Source: Ascidia mentula
Taxonomy: Eukaryota; Chordata; Ascidiacea; Phlebobranchia; Ascidiidae
NCBI GenBank assembly: GCA_947561715.1
Contig: OX387202.1
Coordinates: 19,667,001-19,731,000 of the forward strand
Direction: 5' to 3'
DNA: 64,000 nt
The notes under the pieces were generated by a model. That model had not been told where the DNA came from. It did not search any database and was given only the letters and a program-made list of their open reading frames with translations. This document shows, in pieces, positions 1 through 11,328 of the stretch. The position numbers and the translations under genes were made by a program. Numbering within the stretch: the stretch's first letter is position 1; every line of letters begins with the position of its first letter.

Positions 1-1146
1 CCTTTAACGGACACGTTCTACAAGGTCAAATTAGCCCTAACTTAACTTTACACTTAACATAAGAGACTTCGCAACACTTTGGTTAAATCCAGTTGCCAAG
101 CGCCTCAAATCCAGCCAAGACAAACTCACGCAGGGCCTTTGCTTCCTTATATTAGCAAAGAGAAAAAGGCAAAATGGCGTGATAGGTTTGCGTGATGAAA
201 TGTTATCGCTGATCCGTGCGTGCTGCAGAATGGAAAAACTATTGATCTTCTTGTTATACAACGCGCTCAGCCCGAACTTTGGCACATTATACATGTTTAC
301 CGTTGACTGTGTTGTCAACAAACTTGTATTTAATTTTTCCTTCTCGATTTCAAAAGGTATCATGAGAAGATTTTACTTTGATATTTCAAATCTTTAATAT
401 TATACTTACAGAACACTAAATTGACGTTGATTAGTCATTTTTACGTCACAATCGTTTTGTCACTTTGCGCGGGAAAGTGTTTCACGTCACTTGATATTCT
501 CTGATCAAACGTGCTTGAAGAGTTCACCAGCGGCACACCAGACAGCATTTGTGGATCCACGTATGTGCGCTATAGAGCAATCGGCGATTCTGAATGAAGA
601 AAGAGGTCAAACTCCGGTGATGGACCGCATCTCTCGGCAGACGAAGAGAAAAAGCTTGTACTTGCTTGTACTTGGCTGTAGAAAGGAATGTGGCTTCGGT
701 AAGTCGGTAGTGTTTCGCGTTATGTTCCCGCAGGCTGCGGTAAAAGCGTTTCGCAACATGGCTCAATGACTGTATGGTTTGGTTTGGGCGGCGTGCAATT
801 GAATACTGGAGTCGAGTGTCAAGGGCGGTATTAATTGACTTATCAAGGCGTGGTATTAGTGGTTATTGGCGATCAGTTGTGTTTACTTACGATGTATGAT
901 TGGTATTTTGTAGCGACGTGGATTTAGAAATGTAGTGTTTTGTTATCTTGATACATCAGTTAAGAAATTTACAGTAAACGCCTTCCCAAATTATAAGCGA
1001 CGTAACCCTATTATGATAAGGCAGGCTTTTTAATGTATGACGATATTTGACAATCTTTTATATATGCGCAGTTACTGTGAAAACAGAAATGTGAAAATAA
1101 GGCCAGACTTTTTAAGTGAAATCAAGAGACACAAAATAGTGAAAAA
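1..1146. other. Upstream flank of the LHFPL2-like gene, no supported gene
   Basis: Open frames here (minus 37-363, plus 491-769) have no recognisable domain, and I do not call them. A strong donor-like GTAAGT on the minus strand near 412 leaves open that the 5' end of a divergent gene lies here. At 1060-1071 a pyrimidine-rich stretch ends in gcgcag, 75 bases before the LHFPL2 start codon. This could be a cis or trans-splice acceptor for its leader. Confidence 0.3.
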
Positions 1147-2374
1147 ATGTGTTGCTATGTGATAGTAACAGTGAGGAGCCTGTTTTGGACTCTGCTGAGT
1201 ATTACAATATTCCTTGCCGAACTCTCTGCATTTATGAGTGCACATTGGCTTGTATCCCAACCTGTAACCATTCCACGTGGCAATGGGAGTCAATTTGCGA
1301 TTGCAAAGGAAGAAGAAACTTATGTTCGTACAATGGGTCTTTTCCTGAGGTGCAGACAAGCAGATGGCTCAAAATTTCTTTCTGTTTCCAACAATTGTAG
1401 AGTTTACGCTCACACCATTGGAGATATTGCATCACCGTTTTGGATAGCAACCTGCATTTTTATGGGCATTGCAATGTTGCTGTTGTTGGTTGTAGCACTC
1501 TTCTCTGTATGGGCTCTTTGCTTTCGTAGCCTGGGAAAGAAAAGCATCTTCAGCATATCAGGTTTACTACAAGCTATTGCAGGTATAAAATTATTCAAAT
1601 TATCTTTATTTTGGATAGTGGTGTTACAATGAAGGAATTGGGCAGCTCTTTATAATTTTGTTAAAGCATTTATCGCTGTAGTTCTTGGTACAGTAAATAT
1701 TTTCATAAATCATTTCCATACAACTTCCTCAATTATATAGGCCTCTTCCTTATATTCTCCCTGGTGTTGTTTCCTGCTGGCTGGGGGTCAGAAAAAGTTC
1801 AGTTTGATTGTGGAAAAGGAGCTGGTCCTTTTAATGTGAGTTTTAACAATTTTAATAGTGTTTGTTGTCTTAATCCAATTCACAATTAACAACAACTTGT
1901 GTTCCCACACAACCTCCATCCATTCAATGCTCACAGCTTAGTGGGTCATGGAGTCCTTTGTTGTCATTTCGGATAATTAAACAAAAGCTTAGTTTTTATT
2001 GATTCTGTTTGAGAACCTTTGTTTTCTCACAGAACCAACCAATTAGGGAAGCTTACACCATTAGAAAGGCTTAGCTGGGGTTTTATATACACTTAAACCG
2101 AGTATTAGGTCCATGATTATTAATTTAATTTAAAATAACTTTATGAATGTACAAAAAATGTACCTTAGTTGATTTTTGCTAAGAGTTAACTCACATGTGT
2201 TTATATTGACAGCTTGGGACATGCCACATTGGATGGGCATATTATTCAGCAATGTTTGGCACATTGCTCTCATTCTTTGCCGCCGTACTTTCAAACCAAG
2301 CTGAAGCTTCAACTGGAAGTGAGAGCGTGGAAAATGACATAATTGACGGCAAGAATCCAGTGTGCGCTTTGTAA
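1147..2374 (+). CDS. LHFPL2: LHFPL2-like tetraspan membrane protein (3 exons, 230 aa)
   Basis: Coding exons are 1147-1582, 1741-1835 and 2213-2374, with phases 1 then 0 and canonical GT-AG introns. The 230-aa product is close to the usual LHFPL length (about 228). Four hydrophobic segments lie near residues 11-34, 97-121, 134-160 and 183-204. The first extracellular loop carries Cys69 and Cys84, and the second has FDCGKG. Residues 157-161 read PAGWG, and the C-terminus has QAE followed by a GKNPVCAL end, as I recall for LHFPL2 rather than LHFPL3/4/5. LHFPL proteins are four-pass proteins of the claudin/PMP22 superfamily; LHFPL5 works in hair-cell mechanotransduction, but the role of LHFPL2 is less clear. 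Candidate poly(A) signal AATAAA lies at 3191. Family assignment is strong; the paralogue number is inference. Confidence 0.9.
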
Positions 2375-3666
2375 TGCCATTGACTTACTTCAAGTGGGTT
2401 GTTTTCCTATGTATCACCAGACAGCTACGTTGTTATGGCTGTAGATAAATCCCTTCGTTTTTCACACATTACATGTGGAAATTTAATATTTTTATCTGGT
2501 TATCGATGTTTTTTTATCCAGTGCCAACACTTAATACTTTAGTATATTTTTGGGCATTAAACATTAACCAAGGCAGGATTTTTAAACACATTTTTTTAAT
2601 GGCTAAATAGATGTGAGATACTTTTAAATTCCTATTTAATCTTCTATGCATTCCCTCAAATGTGTCAACAAACCATATTTTTGTCATTTATTAAAACACA
2701 TTTGAGTTTTTTAAACCATTAATGTTTCGTGCATGAGGCCCTTTTTCTGTATTTTTCCCTGAAGTGCCCGTTCCTGTTTTATTGCAAATTCAATTCATGG
2801 CCTTAAGTAACCCCAGCCATATGCCTGATGGCAAAATTGAAAACAAACTTGTTTTCCAAAGAGAAAATCATGGTAACCAATTGGGAATTGGGGCTAGATT
2901 TCAAATTTAAGTGTCCCAATGGAGCAATGAAGTCATGGCCTATTTGCCAGGGGAATAACAACAGAATATCTTGAACACTTGCAAATATGCAGGTCTCTTG
3001 GGCAAAGTGGTTACAAGGAATTCTCTTCACTTTTTCCAATAGGGAGTTCCACCTGCTGTGTTGGACAAATGGTCACTAATGGGTGTTTTGAATGATGCCA
3101 ACATTGTTCCACAAACACATTGTTTTTTTTATATAAGTTACCTTTTTCCAAAGGATTTTTTTTCTAAATTTACAAAAAATATGTTTGAGAAATAAATTTT
3201 GGTGAATCATGCTTTAAGCTGGACTTACAAAACCCGTTTGACAAAATTGTAACAATAACCTTGACTTGAGGGGAGGTTAATGAGTAACTAGTGCTTGTAA
3301 TTGGGTGTTGTGCAACCTAACCCTTCTGCCACCCGAGTAGGAGGAACCAGTTATGAATACGTTTGTGGCGCAATGTTAAACAATGACTGACGTAGAACAG
3401 GTTTATTATTAATGAAACCTATGGGTGATGTGCATCTCATGCCTATGGTATCAACTTTCTTTCGTGTACATACAGTATTATGTGTGCTTGTTATCGTGTA
3501 AAATTAAGCCACTGTACTATCTCCATATATGTGTCATGATTGTGTGTTTTGCAATATATTCTATGTTGAGGGACGTCTTTGCAATTCTGTTGAGAACGAA
3601 TTTCCCAGTAAACTTTTTATTTTAAATTGTTCGACGAAATGTAGAGAATGTGTGATTGCAACACTT

Positions 3667-3685
3667 GGTACGCGACGAAATTTCA
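3667..3685. repeat. Fragment of a dispersed hAT-like repeat
   Basis: GGTACGCGACGAAATTTCA matches 17 of 19 bases of a segment at 49647-49665, which sits just inside a CAGTGTTTCCCAACC terminus. It is therefore probably a remnant of the same element family. No ends or target duplication are visible here. Confidence 0.35.
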
Positions 3686-4400
3686 CGATTTTTAACCTAT
3701 GTGAATTGGGCCCTGGGCTACGCTTATCATAAAAAACTTTCACGTCATAATCACACACAGTTATGACGCAACAAGGCACAGCCCGAGCATTCGCTTGGAC
3801 AAGGTTGATGCCGGAGTCGGCCGTTTACATAATTACTTTGCTCACCAAATATTGACACTTTCTGTTTGAACGAATGACATTTCATTCCTGTGTTTTATTT
3901 GTCCGCATTCTTGTGTTTCTTGTACGGTGCCACCATGTACTGGCTGTGTCAGTCAATTCAGCTAACCCTAATGCTTGGAAAATGTTGTTTTGTTTCAAAC
4001 CGTTAGTAACTGGAGATGTTCAAACACACAAATCGTGTTCGGATTCGATTCCGCGCATTAAGATCCAAACACGAAAATTGTCTTGTAGTTTCCAAACCAG
4101 CTTTCTGTATTCAATATTTCCGGTTCGAAGTTTGTTTCAGCGTTTTCAGTTTGTGTTTAGATTTCTATCGAAATAATATCAAGAAACATTTGATATATTG
4201 ACGTAAGCGAACTGACCTGTTATAATGATAACAGTGTGACGTGTTTATCAAGTCTGAAATTTTATATCCATTGTTGTCCCTTGCAAGGTGGTTACCATGG
4301 GTGTTTGTATTGTTCAACGCTTGCGTATTTGTGAATGTCCTTGTGGGACTTGGTTTCGACATTAATGACGTCATTCAATGGCAGCCATGTTCAAGCATTA

Positions 4401-4411
4401 CCCCCCCCCCC
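4401..4411 (+). repeat. Poly(C) tract of 11
   Basis: An uninterrupted run of eleven C residues in otherwise AT-rich sequence, 30 bases downstream of a TGACGTCA octamer. No function is implied. Confidence 0.8.
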
Positions 4412-5065
4412 ATCATCGCCCTTTCGTAACACAGGCAGCCTTTGTCGAACATTCTCAACTTATTGTTTTGACTCTTTCGCCCCCTCGCCTCGTCACGGTT
4501 CATCGCTTGTGCTTCCTGATGCTTTTGTGTCGTAATAAATGCTCTTCCAAACCGAGTTTCGGCCCCAGTGGTTGTTGTGATGTTGCAGCGCAAGATATCT
4601 GATAATATTCTCAAGGTGGCACCGAACCATTACTATTTCATTGTGAGACATGAAAGGGTTTCACTTAATCGCGGGGAACTTTGGGTTTGGTTTCATCCCA
4701 GCTATTTCCAACCACGATTAGGGCGCGGTTTTTCCACAACAACATCAAAGCAGTATTTTAAACACTTGCAAGTTCGTTGGACCGAAATAATTCTTTACAA
4801 GGGCGAGGCACGCTTTATAATCCGAGTTCGCGTTTTGCTTTTCCCGTAAAAATCACTGTAATTAAATTAAACCGGTTTTATTCAATTCCATCCAATAACC
4901 TAAAAATATATATGGGATTTTTACTGTGTTTTTTTGTAACATAGTTAGGGATGAGATTGCTTTTACTTACGTTCCCATCGTTAAAGCGAACATATGATTG
5001 GTATTTGTTATAACTTACAGTCGTAACTTCCCGAGCAAGTTTTTTTTTGCGAAAACGAATCGGTC

Positions 5066-5128
5066 TGATGAAGCTAAGTTGAATAGCAGTCGAAACGTAG
5101 GTAAATAAAAGCGTACGTTTAACTGTGC
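5066..5128 (+). repeat. Repeat with hammerhead-like core (incomplete)
   Basis: CTGATGA is followed 20 bases later by GAAACGTA, and a 5-bp stem III-like pairing (ACGTA with TACGT about 19 bases on) is present. The bases flanking stem II do not pair, and stem I is offset by two bases. It looks like a decayed ribozyme-like repeat or a chance resemblance. Confidence 0.3.
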
Positions 5129-5939
5129 AAGAAAAACAGAATAATTCAAATACAAATTGTTTTGTTAGAATCTATGAAAAGCAAAAAGGCTGAAAGCAAA
5201 CCTTAACGTACACACGTGTAATAACACGAAGGTTTAACTGAGCCTGTTTGTCCCATGGTTAAACACAGGCTGCCAACCCTTGACAAGATGCGACCATTCA
5301 ATCGTCACCTGCTTGAGGCGGTTACGGTTGAACAAGTTCCCACGTGACACTTCTCATTACGTCAGAGAGGGTTAAGCAAAATGTTGTTTGCTGGTGGAAA
5401 GGTAAAGGTGTGTGTTTCATATTTGCATGCATTTACATATTTAAACCTGTATGGACTTGGTGAACTTTCAAAATACATCAATCATCTTCCCATTACCTCC
5501 AGTCAGGTGCCCGGCGACCTCAACCGACATATGACGTCATCGCCGCTGCGTTGAGTGACGTTTACACACACGATCGCTCGACGGGCGCAAATATTCCGAC
5601 TATAAATCACCGCGCTCATCCGTCCTCAGGCGGGAGATCGTTTTGGCGGCAAACACGTGACCTGGTCGCTTTACGAGGGGTTGAAGATTTACCGAGGTTT
5701 CGTAAATAAACCAGACTAAACCTCTTTCTGTCAAAAATCGTTTCAATTCAACGTTGCCAACTATGCAGTAATTTGATTTGCATAAAAACAACTTGAACGC
5801 GTATGAACAAGAAATATGCAAAACAAATTGGCATGGGCACGGATAAAACCACAAGATAGAGTTAACGAGTGTAGGCTCCCAAGTAATGAATAAGGTGTCC
5901 CAGTTGCACATAATCAACAATAGCGATTATTTTGTCTGT

Positions 5940-6040
5940 TATGGCCGTCTTGTGTTAGTCGGCCAACTTTAACTAAGGCTTAAGAAAGTTCGGCATTTAT
6001 GAGCAGTATATCGTGGGTTCGAATCCCCGTGCGGCGAGGA
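5940..6040 (+). repeat. tRNA-derived SINE-like block
   Basis: A perfect B-box-like GGTTCGAATCC lies at 6016-6026 inside the T-arm-like GTGGGTTCGAATCCCCG. About 60 bases upstream, TGTGTTAGTCGG resembles an A box. No full tRNA cloverleaf folds by eye, so a tRNA-derived SINE head fits better than a functional tRNA. Confidence 0.4.
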
Positions 6041-7616
6041 GATAAAGTGTCGTATTCACATATTATATAATTTATTACGACTGCGACACGATTAAACTTT
6101 ACACTGACAACTAAAGGTAATAAGAAAAATGCACAAATTTACGAATGTTGACGGACCTAAATATTACAGCTCACAGTCTAGAGATGGGTCGGAATGTGTG
6201 TAAATATTTACACATCGATCCATGAGGTGTCCACACGTTTGAATGAAGTCAAAGACATCAACACAGGGAACTTTCAACACGGATGAAAATAAACAAAAAA
6301 TTGCATCTACAATTTTCACAAAACATTTTCTGGTTCGTGGTAAATATCATCAACCGCATTAGGAGTTTCTCCAGATAATTTTTTTTCCAATGTTGCCAAT
6401 ACCAGAAAAGCGCTGTTTGGTTCGTAACAGTTCGTTTGTTGAAAATATATTTCCTTTCAAGTTTCAATTTTGGTTTGGATCCGACCGATGTTTCGGTTGA
6501 GATTTTTATTCTTTGTCAATCAACGGTGACATATGAAAATACTCCAACGCACAAGTAAACGTGTTGTCAGACAAAACACGAGAAGCTGCTGACATTAAAC
6601 TTCGGGTCGACGATAGAAACGAAAAGGAGTCAAGTGCTTATTTTTACATCGAGATATTTCATCCTCTACATGTTGTTGTCGCCCACTTCTTACATTTCCA
6701 ATCTTGTTGGAAAGATTGTTGTGACGAAGTTAAAGGCAGCCGAAAGGAAATCGTTTAATTCGTGAAGGAAGCTCATTGTTAGCCATTTGAAATAAAACAC
6801 CTCCCACTTCACTTTAATGAAGGAAGGCACAGCAAGGAATTGGCGGTAACTCATGTATTTATTTTCTCATTTTATTTCTTAATCGTGGAACTTTCCACTT
6901 TTCCGTGTTGTGGGAATTGAGTTTTTCGGTTCCTCCCCAGGGATCGTCGACAGATATCTCCGAGATGCCTCATAATTTCTGACCTATTGTAACCTCAAAA
7001 AATGTTGGCTGCCGCGTTGTAGTTGAACTACTGTAACCTTGCCGTGAAACACCAACCTGCACACAGGTCACATGACCTTGGCAGGTCAATTAAAGTAGAA
7101 AACATTGGAATTTTTGCATCATTTGGACAAAGGCATTATCCGTCCATTTTACACGTCGGAAAAAGTCATAACTTTTAATGAGCAAACAAGATTTTTGAGA
7201 TGTTTCTTTGAAGATTTATAAACCGTGAGTTATTTTCCTAATAAGATATTTTGTAAATATATGTCCATGGATGATCCAGAAATAAATATATCCATTGATT
7301 AAACTTAAATGTTGCACCATATTCAAACACCGGGGTTTCACACTGTCTGTGGTTGGGTGAGGAGAAATGTTTGGTGGGTAGTACGGGGTCGGTGGTGTAA
7401 CTTGATACAAACAACACCATGTATTTCCCACACGATTCTTAAACTTTCCTGTGCTATTTTTAGGGAAAGAAGATGACGAAGCTTCCCATATGTTCATTGT
7501 GTCCACGTCTTTACTTTTGTGGAATTATCACGAATTGTGTCAGTCTCACATTTTATGATTCAATACCCAGCTAATTGTGGTAAAATATAAACAAATATAA
7601 CATCTACTTGAAAAAG

Positions 7617-7680
7617 AACTGATGAAGTTGTTTCCAGCGAAACATTGTTTTCTCGAAATAAACTGCATTTGGACACAAGA
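7617..7680 (+). repeat. Repeat with CTGATGA...GAAAC core
   Basis: CTGATGA and CGAAAC are separated by 13 bases, followed by a tail ending in an ACAAGATC run. The spacing resembles the repeat at 5066, but no good stem II or stem III is visible. It is kept as a member of a possible ribozyme-derived repeat class. Confidence 0.25.
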
Positions 7681-10600
7681 TCTTTTTTTAATGCGAGTTT
7701 AAATGTAAAGTTTCTACAGCAATTGTCGATCGAAAAAGGTTGATTCCGGGAAGAAAACCTAAAATATTGAAATTATTTCGTGAGGGGTATTGGTCCACGT
7801 TAGTCCTTGTTACATAATTAATATCAAATTCGTTTTCTGTATCTGAAATGGCGAATATTTAAATTGCAATTCGATCTTATGTCTGGCATTTTAGCCGAAG
7901 AAAAACCTTGCACTGATGATGCATGAAGTATCTTGAAAACATGTTTGCAAATTGCCACATGTGTTTTGCACGATATCACAGGATATAGTGTACAGTGATC
8001 TTGTGCTGCATACACGGGATATAACGATGTTGTAGCTACGATGTTACCCAAACCCTGCAACCGCCGAAGAAAAAAACACCATGCAACCAACTGCACACCT
8101 ACGTATTCGTGACGTCATAATCGTTCAAAACTATGCGTCACAAAGGAAGGGCGCGCGTTTGCACGCTGTTTTTAGCCCAAAGGCTAAAGGTTTGTTATAG
8201 AAGCGGTGGTTGGAGGCGGGCATGAATCATCTCATTACGTTATAACAATTCTTGTTGCGGTGTTTCAAAAACAAAAATAGTTGTTTTTTGTTCCGGGTTA
8301 GGGTTTAATTTTCTTAAAGATTGTTTTTTTATCTTAACCTAGCAGACGATCAGCTGCAATGCATGCGTTAAGCCTAATGAAAATATATTGGAAATATTCA
8401 GCGCAACAAGTGACCCACATGGAGATGACCCGGCCCGGATGGAACAATTAAAACTCGCAGTTTATCAAAACGCGATTACGGCTTTGCCCTAAGGCACGAG
8501 CGGCTCTCTTTCTTGTGCCGATGGTAAGGCGAGCTTTAGAACGACTTCTGCCCGCCGCGTCCTCCGCCAGAGGAACGAGTAATCTCCTAAATAAGCGTTT
8601 ACTACCCCCGATTGTCCCACATTCGAGGGCTATTGTTTATAGATAGTAGACTCCGAATCAACACGATCGGTTTAATTGCCAGCGGCCGCTTCTCGCTCAA
8701 TTCGCCCCGGCTTCTAAACCAGTGCCTCCTTTGTGACGTAGGGCGTACGTAACAAGGCGTGGACGTGCACCCCGTTTATGCGTCACAATCAAGTTATAGC
8801 CGGCGCCAGGACACCTGTCTTAAGTCTGAAACCTTACCTGCTAGACACGAGGGGTCGAATTACCCTCTGCCGACAAATCGTCCAATTTGTTTGAGTTTCT
8901 AATCGAAGTCTGCAACGATTCGAGGAGAGGCCGGAAATAGAGTTTTGTTTTGCATTAAAGTCTCACAGATTTTCACAGCGTCTGTGTTTGTTCCGTGTGA
9001 CTGTAAAGTAATATTATCATCCATAGTTAAATTTCGCATACTCTACTCGTGCCAGTGCACCACACATTCCACGTGACAAAAACAACATATGTTAAAGTTA
9101 AACGAACGAACGCTTGAGCAAGTATGGGTCAATTGGGTTCAGGACTTCAAAAAAACAGTTTTAAAAATTTATGAAATTAAACCTATTGTTTTGAAACGCC
9201 ACAAACTTCCAGTATACACACTGTTTCGTACCCCCTACCTGCACATTTACACAAATACAATGCAGTCCGTGGCTACAAATCTAAGAATTCTGGTTGCTTG
9301 GCGCGCCAGCCTAACACGGTAAAGCAGGCATCAACACGCTCCATATAAGGCATTGAACAAAACCAACAAGCCATGCAGGAGAATTGAATTGAATGGTTTT
9401 GTGAATGCACAACAACATGATTCACAATCTGATTTAGCTTAGGCTCACAACACCATCTGGCGGTTGGTTTCAGATGTTGTTGCACATGGCCAGGTTAAGT
9501 CATAGCGAATAATGGTGGTTAAGGTGTAATCCACCATAGTATCTCAGCCGAATTGACAAGTGGCACTTGTAAAACAATTTTGGATCTTTTTTATAAGTTT
9601 TACAAAATATGGTACTTTCTAAAATGTGCTTATTTTATCTAGTATGTTAAAGCATGAAATACGGTATTTGCTAAAACTTATACTTATGCAATGGAGTAAG
9701 CTTTTACGCGTAAACGTCGTTGGACAATACAAGCTATCGTTACCTATTTCGTTTAGATTGTGTGCTGCTTAATTCCGTCGATTGTGGTTGTCATCCTGTA
9801 TCCTGTACTAGGCTACACTGTTTACTACGATGTAAATTGCAGGGTACGTTATGTCTTACCTGGTCCACAAGGTAGGTTGTGCGTTCAACGCGTAGAATGG
9901 TTTTGAGAGAAATAAGACATAAAGAAGTACAAGCTGCTGATACTTTCAACAAAAATTAGATGACTTATTACAGACTGGAAAACTGGAGTTGCAGCTCTAG
10001 TTTCACCATCAGTATGTACTGTTGTGAACTTGCTTTTCACCAGCTTTTAATATACTTATGGTACGTTTTGCGTAGGCCGACCTTCAGCTTAAGTCCTGTT
10101 TCACGCCGGTTATGCCTAACTTGATTACAGCGTCCAATGTAACTCTTGTAGAAACATTCAAAACAATGCCTGATTCTCAACGATGAACAAGCGGTGTACG
10201 TAATAATGCCGTGAAATAATGGGCATTGTTTCTCCAGTTTCACACTGCACTGGTTAAACGCAGTAACTTGTTCCTGTTGTAAGGCTTGGCTAATTATATT
10301 TAGTCTGAAATGCCCCGTAAAATGCTGGAAGGAAGAACTTACAGCGGCAATATTAATGAGTAGTAGCAGGTGTTTTGAGACAGGAGCTGTTGTATATCGA
10401 GTGGAATAAGCATATGTTGACTAAAACATGGGTTTGCACCTGTTTGGTTTTGAGAGTAGCATATCAGGCCAAGTCAACGCATTCAACGGTGGAAATTTCG
10501 TTACAGTTTTATCTGCCAAAATAGGTCAGGCAACAATACAAGCCCTTTGCCCAACTAATTAACGCAGGTCCGTTAGATTAGGCTTGCAACGGCACCGCAT

Positions 10601-11328
10601 CGCCACGCGATAAGCCAGAGCACGTCGCAGCGTCGGACAATAGAAAATGTAGGTCGACCCAGGAATAATCATGCGCGAATCGCGGACGCGCAACAACCCG
10701 TTGTGGAACAAAGCGAGATAAACGGCACAGCGCGAAAAACAATGATTTTAGAACGACTCGTGCGACACTTCGAATTTGGCCTATGGGGTAAGCGACGGGC
10801 AGGTGTAGAGTAATTGCTGAAGGAAAGAAGATATTTTGGAAGCTATAGCGTGGATGCTGCAACAGGCAAATTCACTCTGCCTCCAGTTTAGGCACAAGCA
10901 GCAGGCTTCAGAAAAGTGGCGTAACTCCAATGCCTCAAGGTTCGACTTCACAAGCAAGGATTCAAGAGCATTAGTTTTCTGGTCGCTTAGTTGGCAGCAG
11001 AGACCGAACATGTAAAACAGGCTGTGGTTTCTGATGCCTTATGTAGGTGTATAGTTGTGTGGCTTGTAAATGCGCAAATACTTATATTTGGTGCGACACA
11101 ATGCTTCAATGTGCAGTGCTAAAGCAGTGTAGGCTTCTGTGTTAAGTAGGTTGTTGGCAAATTGTGTCGGCGTTTTTACTGCACAACAGTTTTGTCATCT
11201 TCTTGTTGGCTATTTCTGAAATAACGTAGTTTAAAATTGTCAACATTATCTGTTGTTTGTCCGAAACTTTTAACACAGTTTATATTACTTACAGATTGTA
11301 AGTATTTAATTTAACAGAAGCAATAATA

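Larger units (their letters stand above)
2375..11328. other. Long intergenic/3' UTR stretch with repeats, no recognised gene
   Basis: The first 800 bases are probably LHFPL2 3' UTR. No frame shows a recognisable domain or a chain of phase-compatible exons. The stretch holds a C-tract, fragments of dispersed repeats, a tRNA-SINE-like block near 5940-6035, two hammerhead-like repeats near 5066 and 7618, and three TGACGTCA octamers (4366, 5532, 8110). A GC-richer patch at about 8440-8870 could be a regulatory element or an untranslated exon, but nothing in it decides this. Confidence 0.5.

Noticed and set aside
37..363. 108-codon minus-strand open frame at the left edge
   Set aside because: It reads rather like protein, but there is no domain, and a donor-like site upstream of its ATG would put it inside an intron. 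Not enough support to call.
491..769. 92-codon plus-strand open frame upstream of LHFPL2
   Set aside because: No domain, no splice context, and a comparable frame on the opposite strand.
1072..1359. 95-codon minus-strand frame over LHFPL2 exon 1
   Set aside because: Antisense shadow of the real coding exon.
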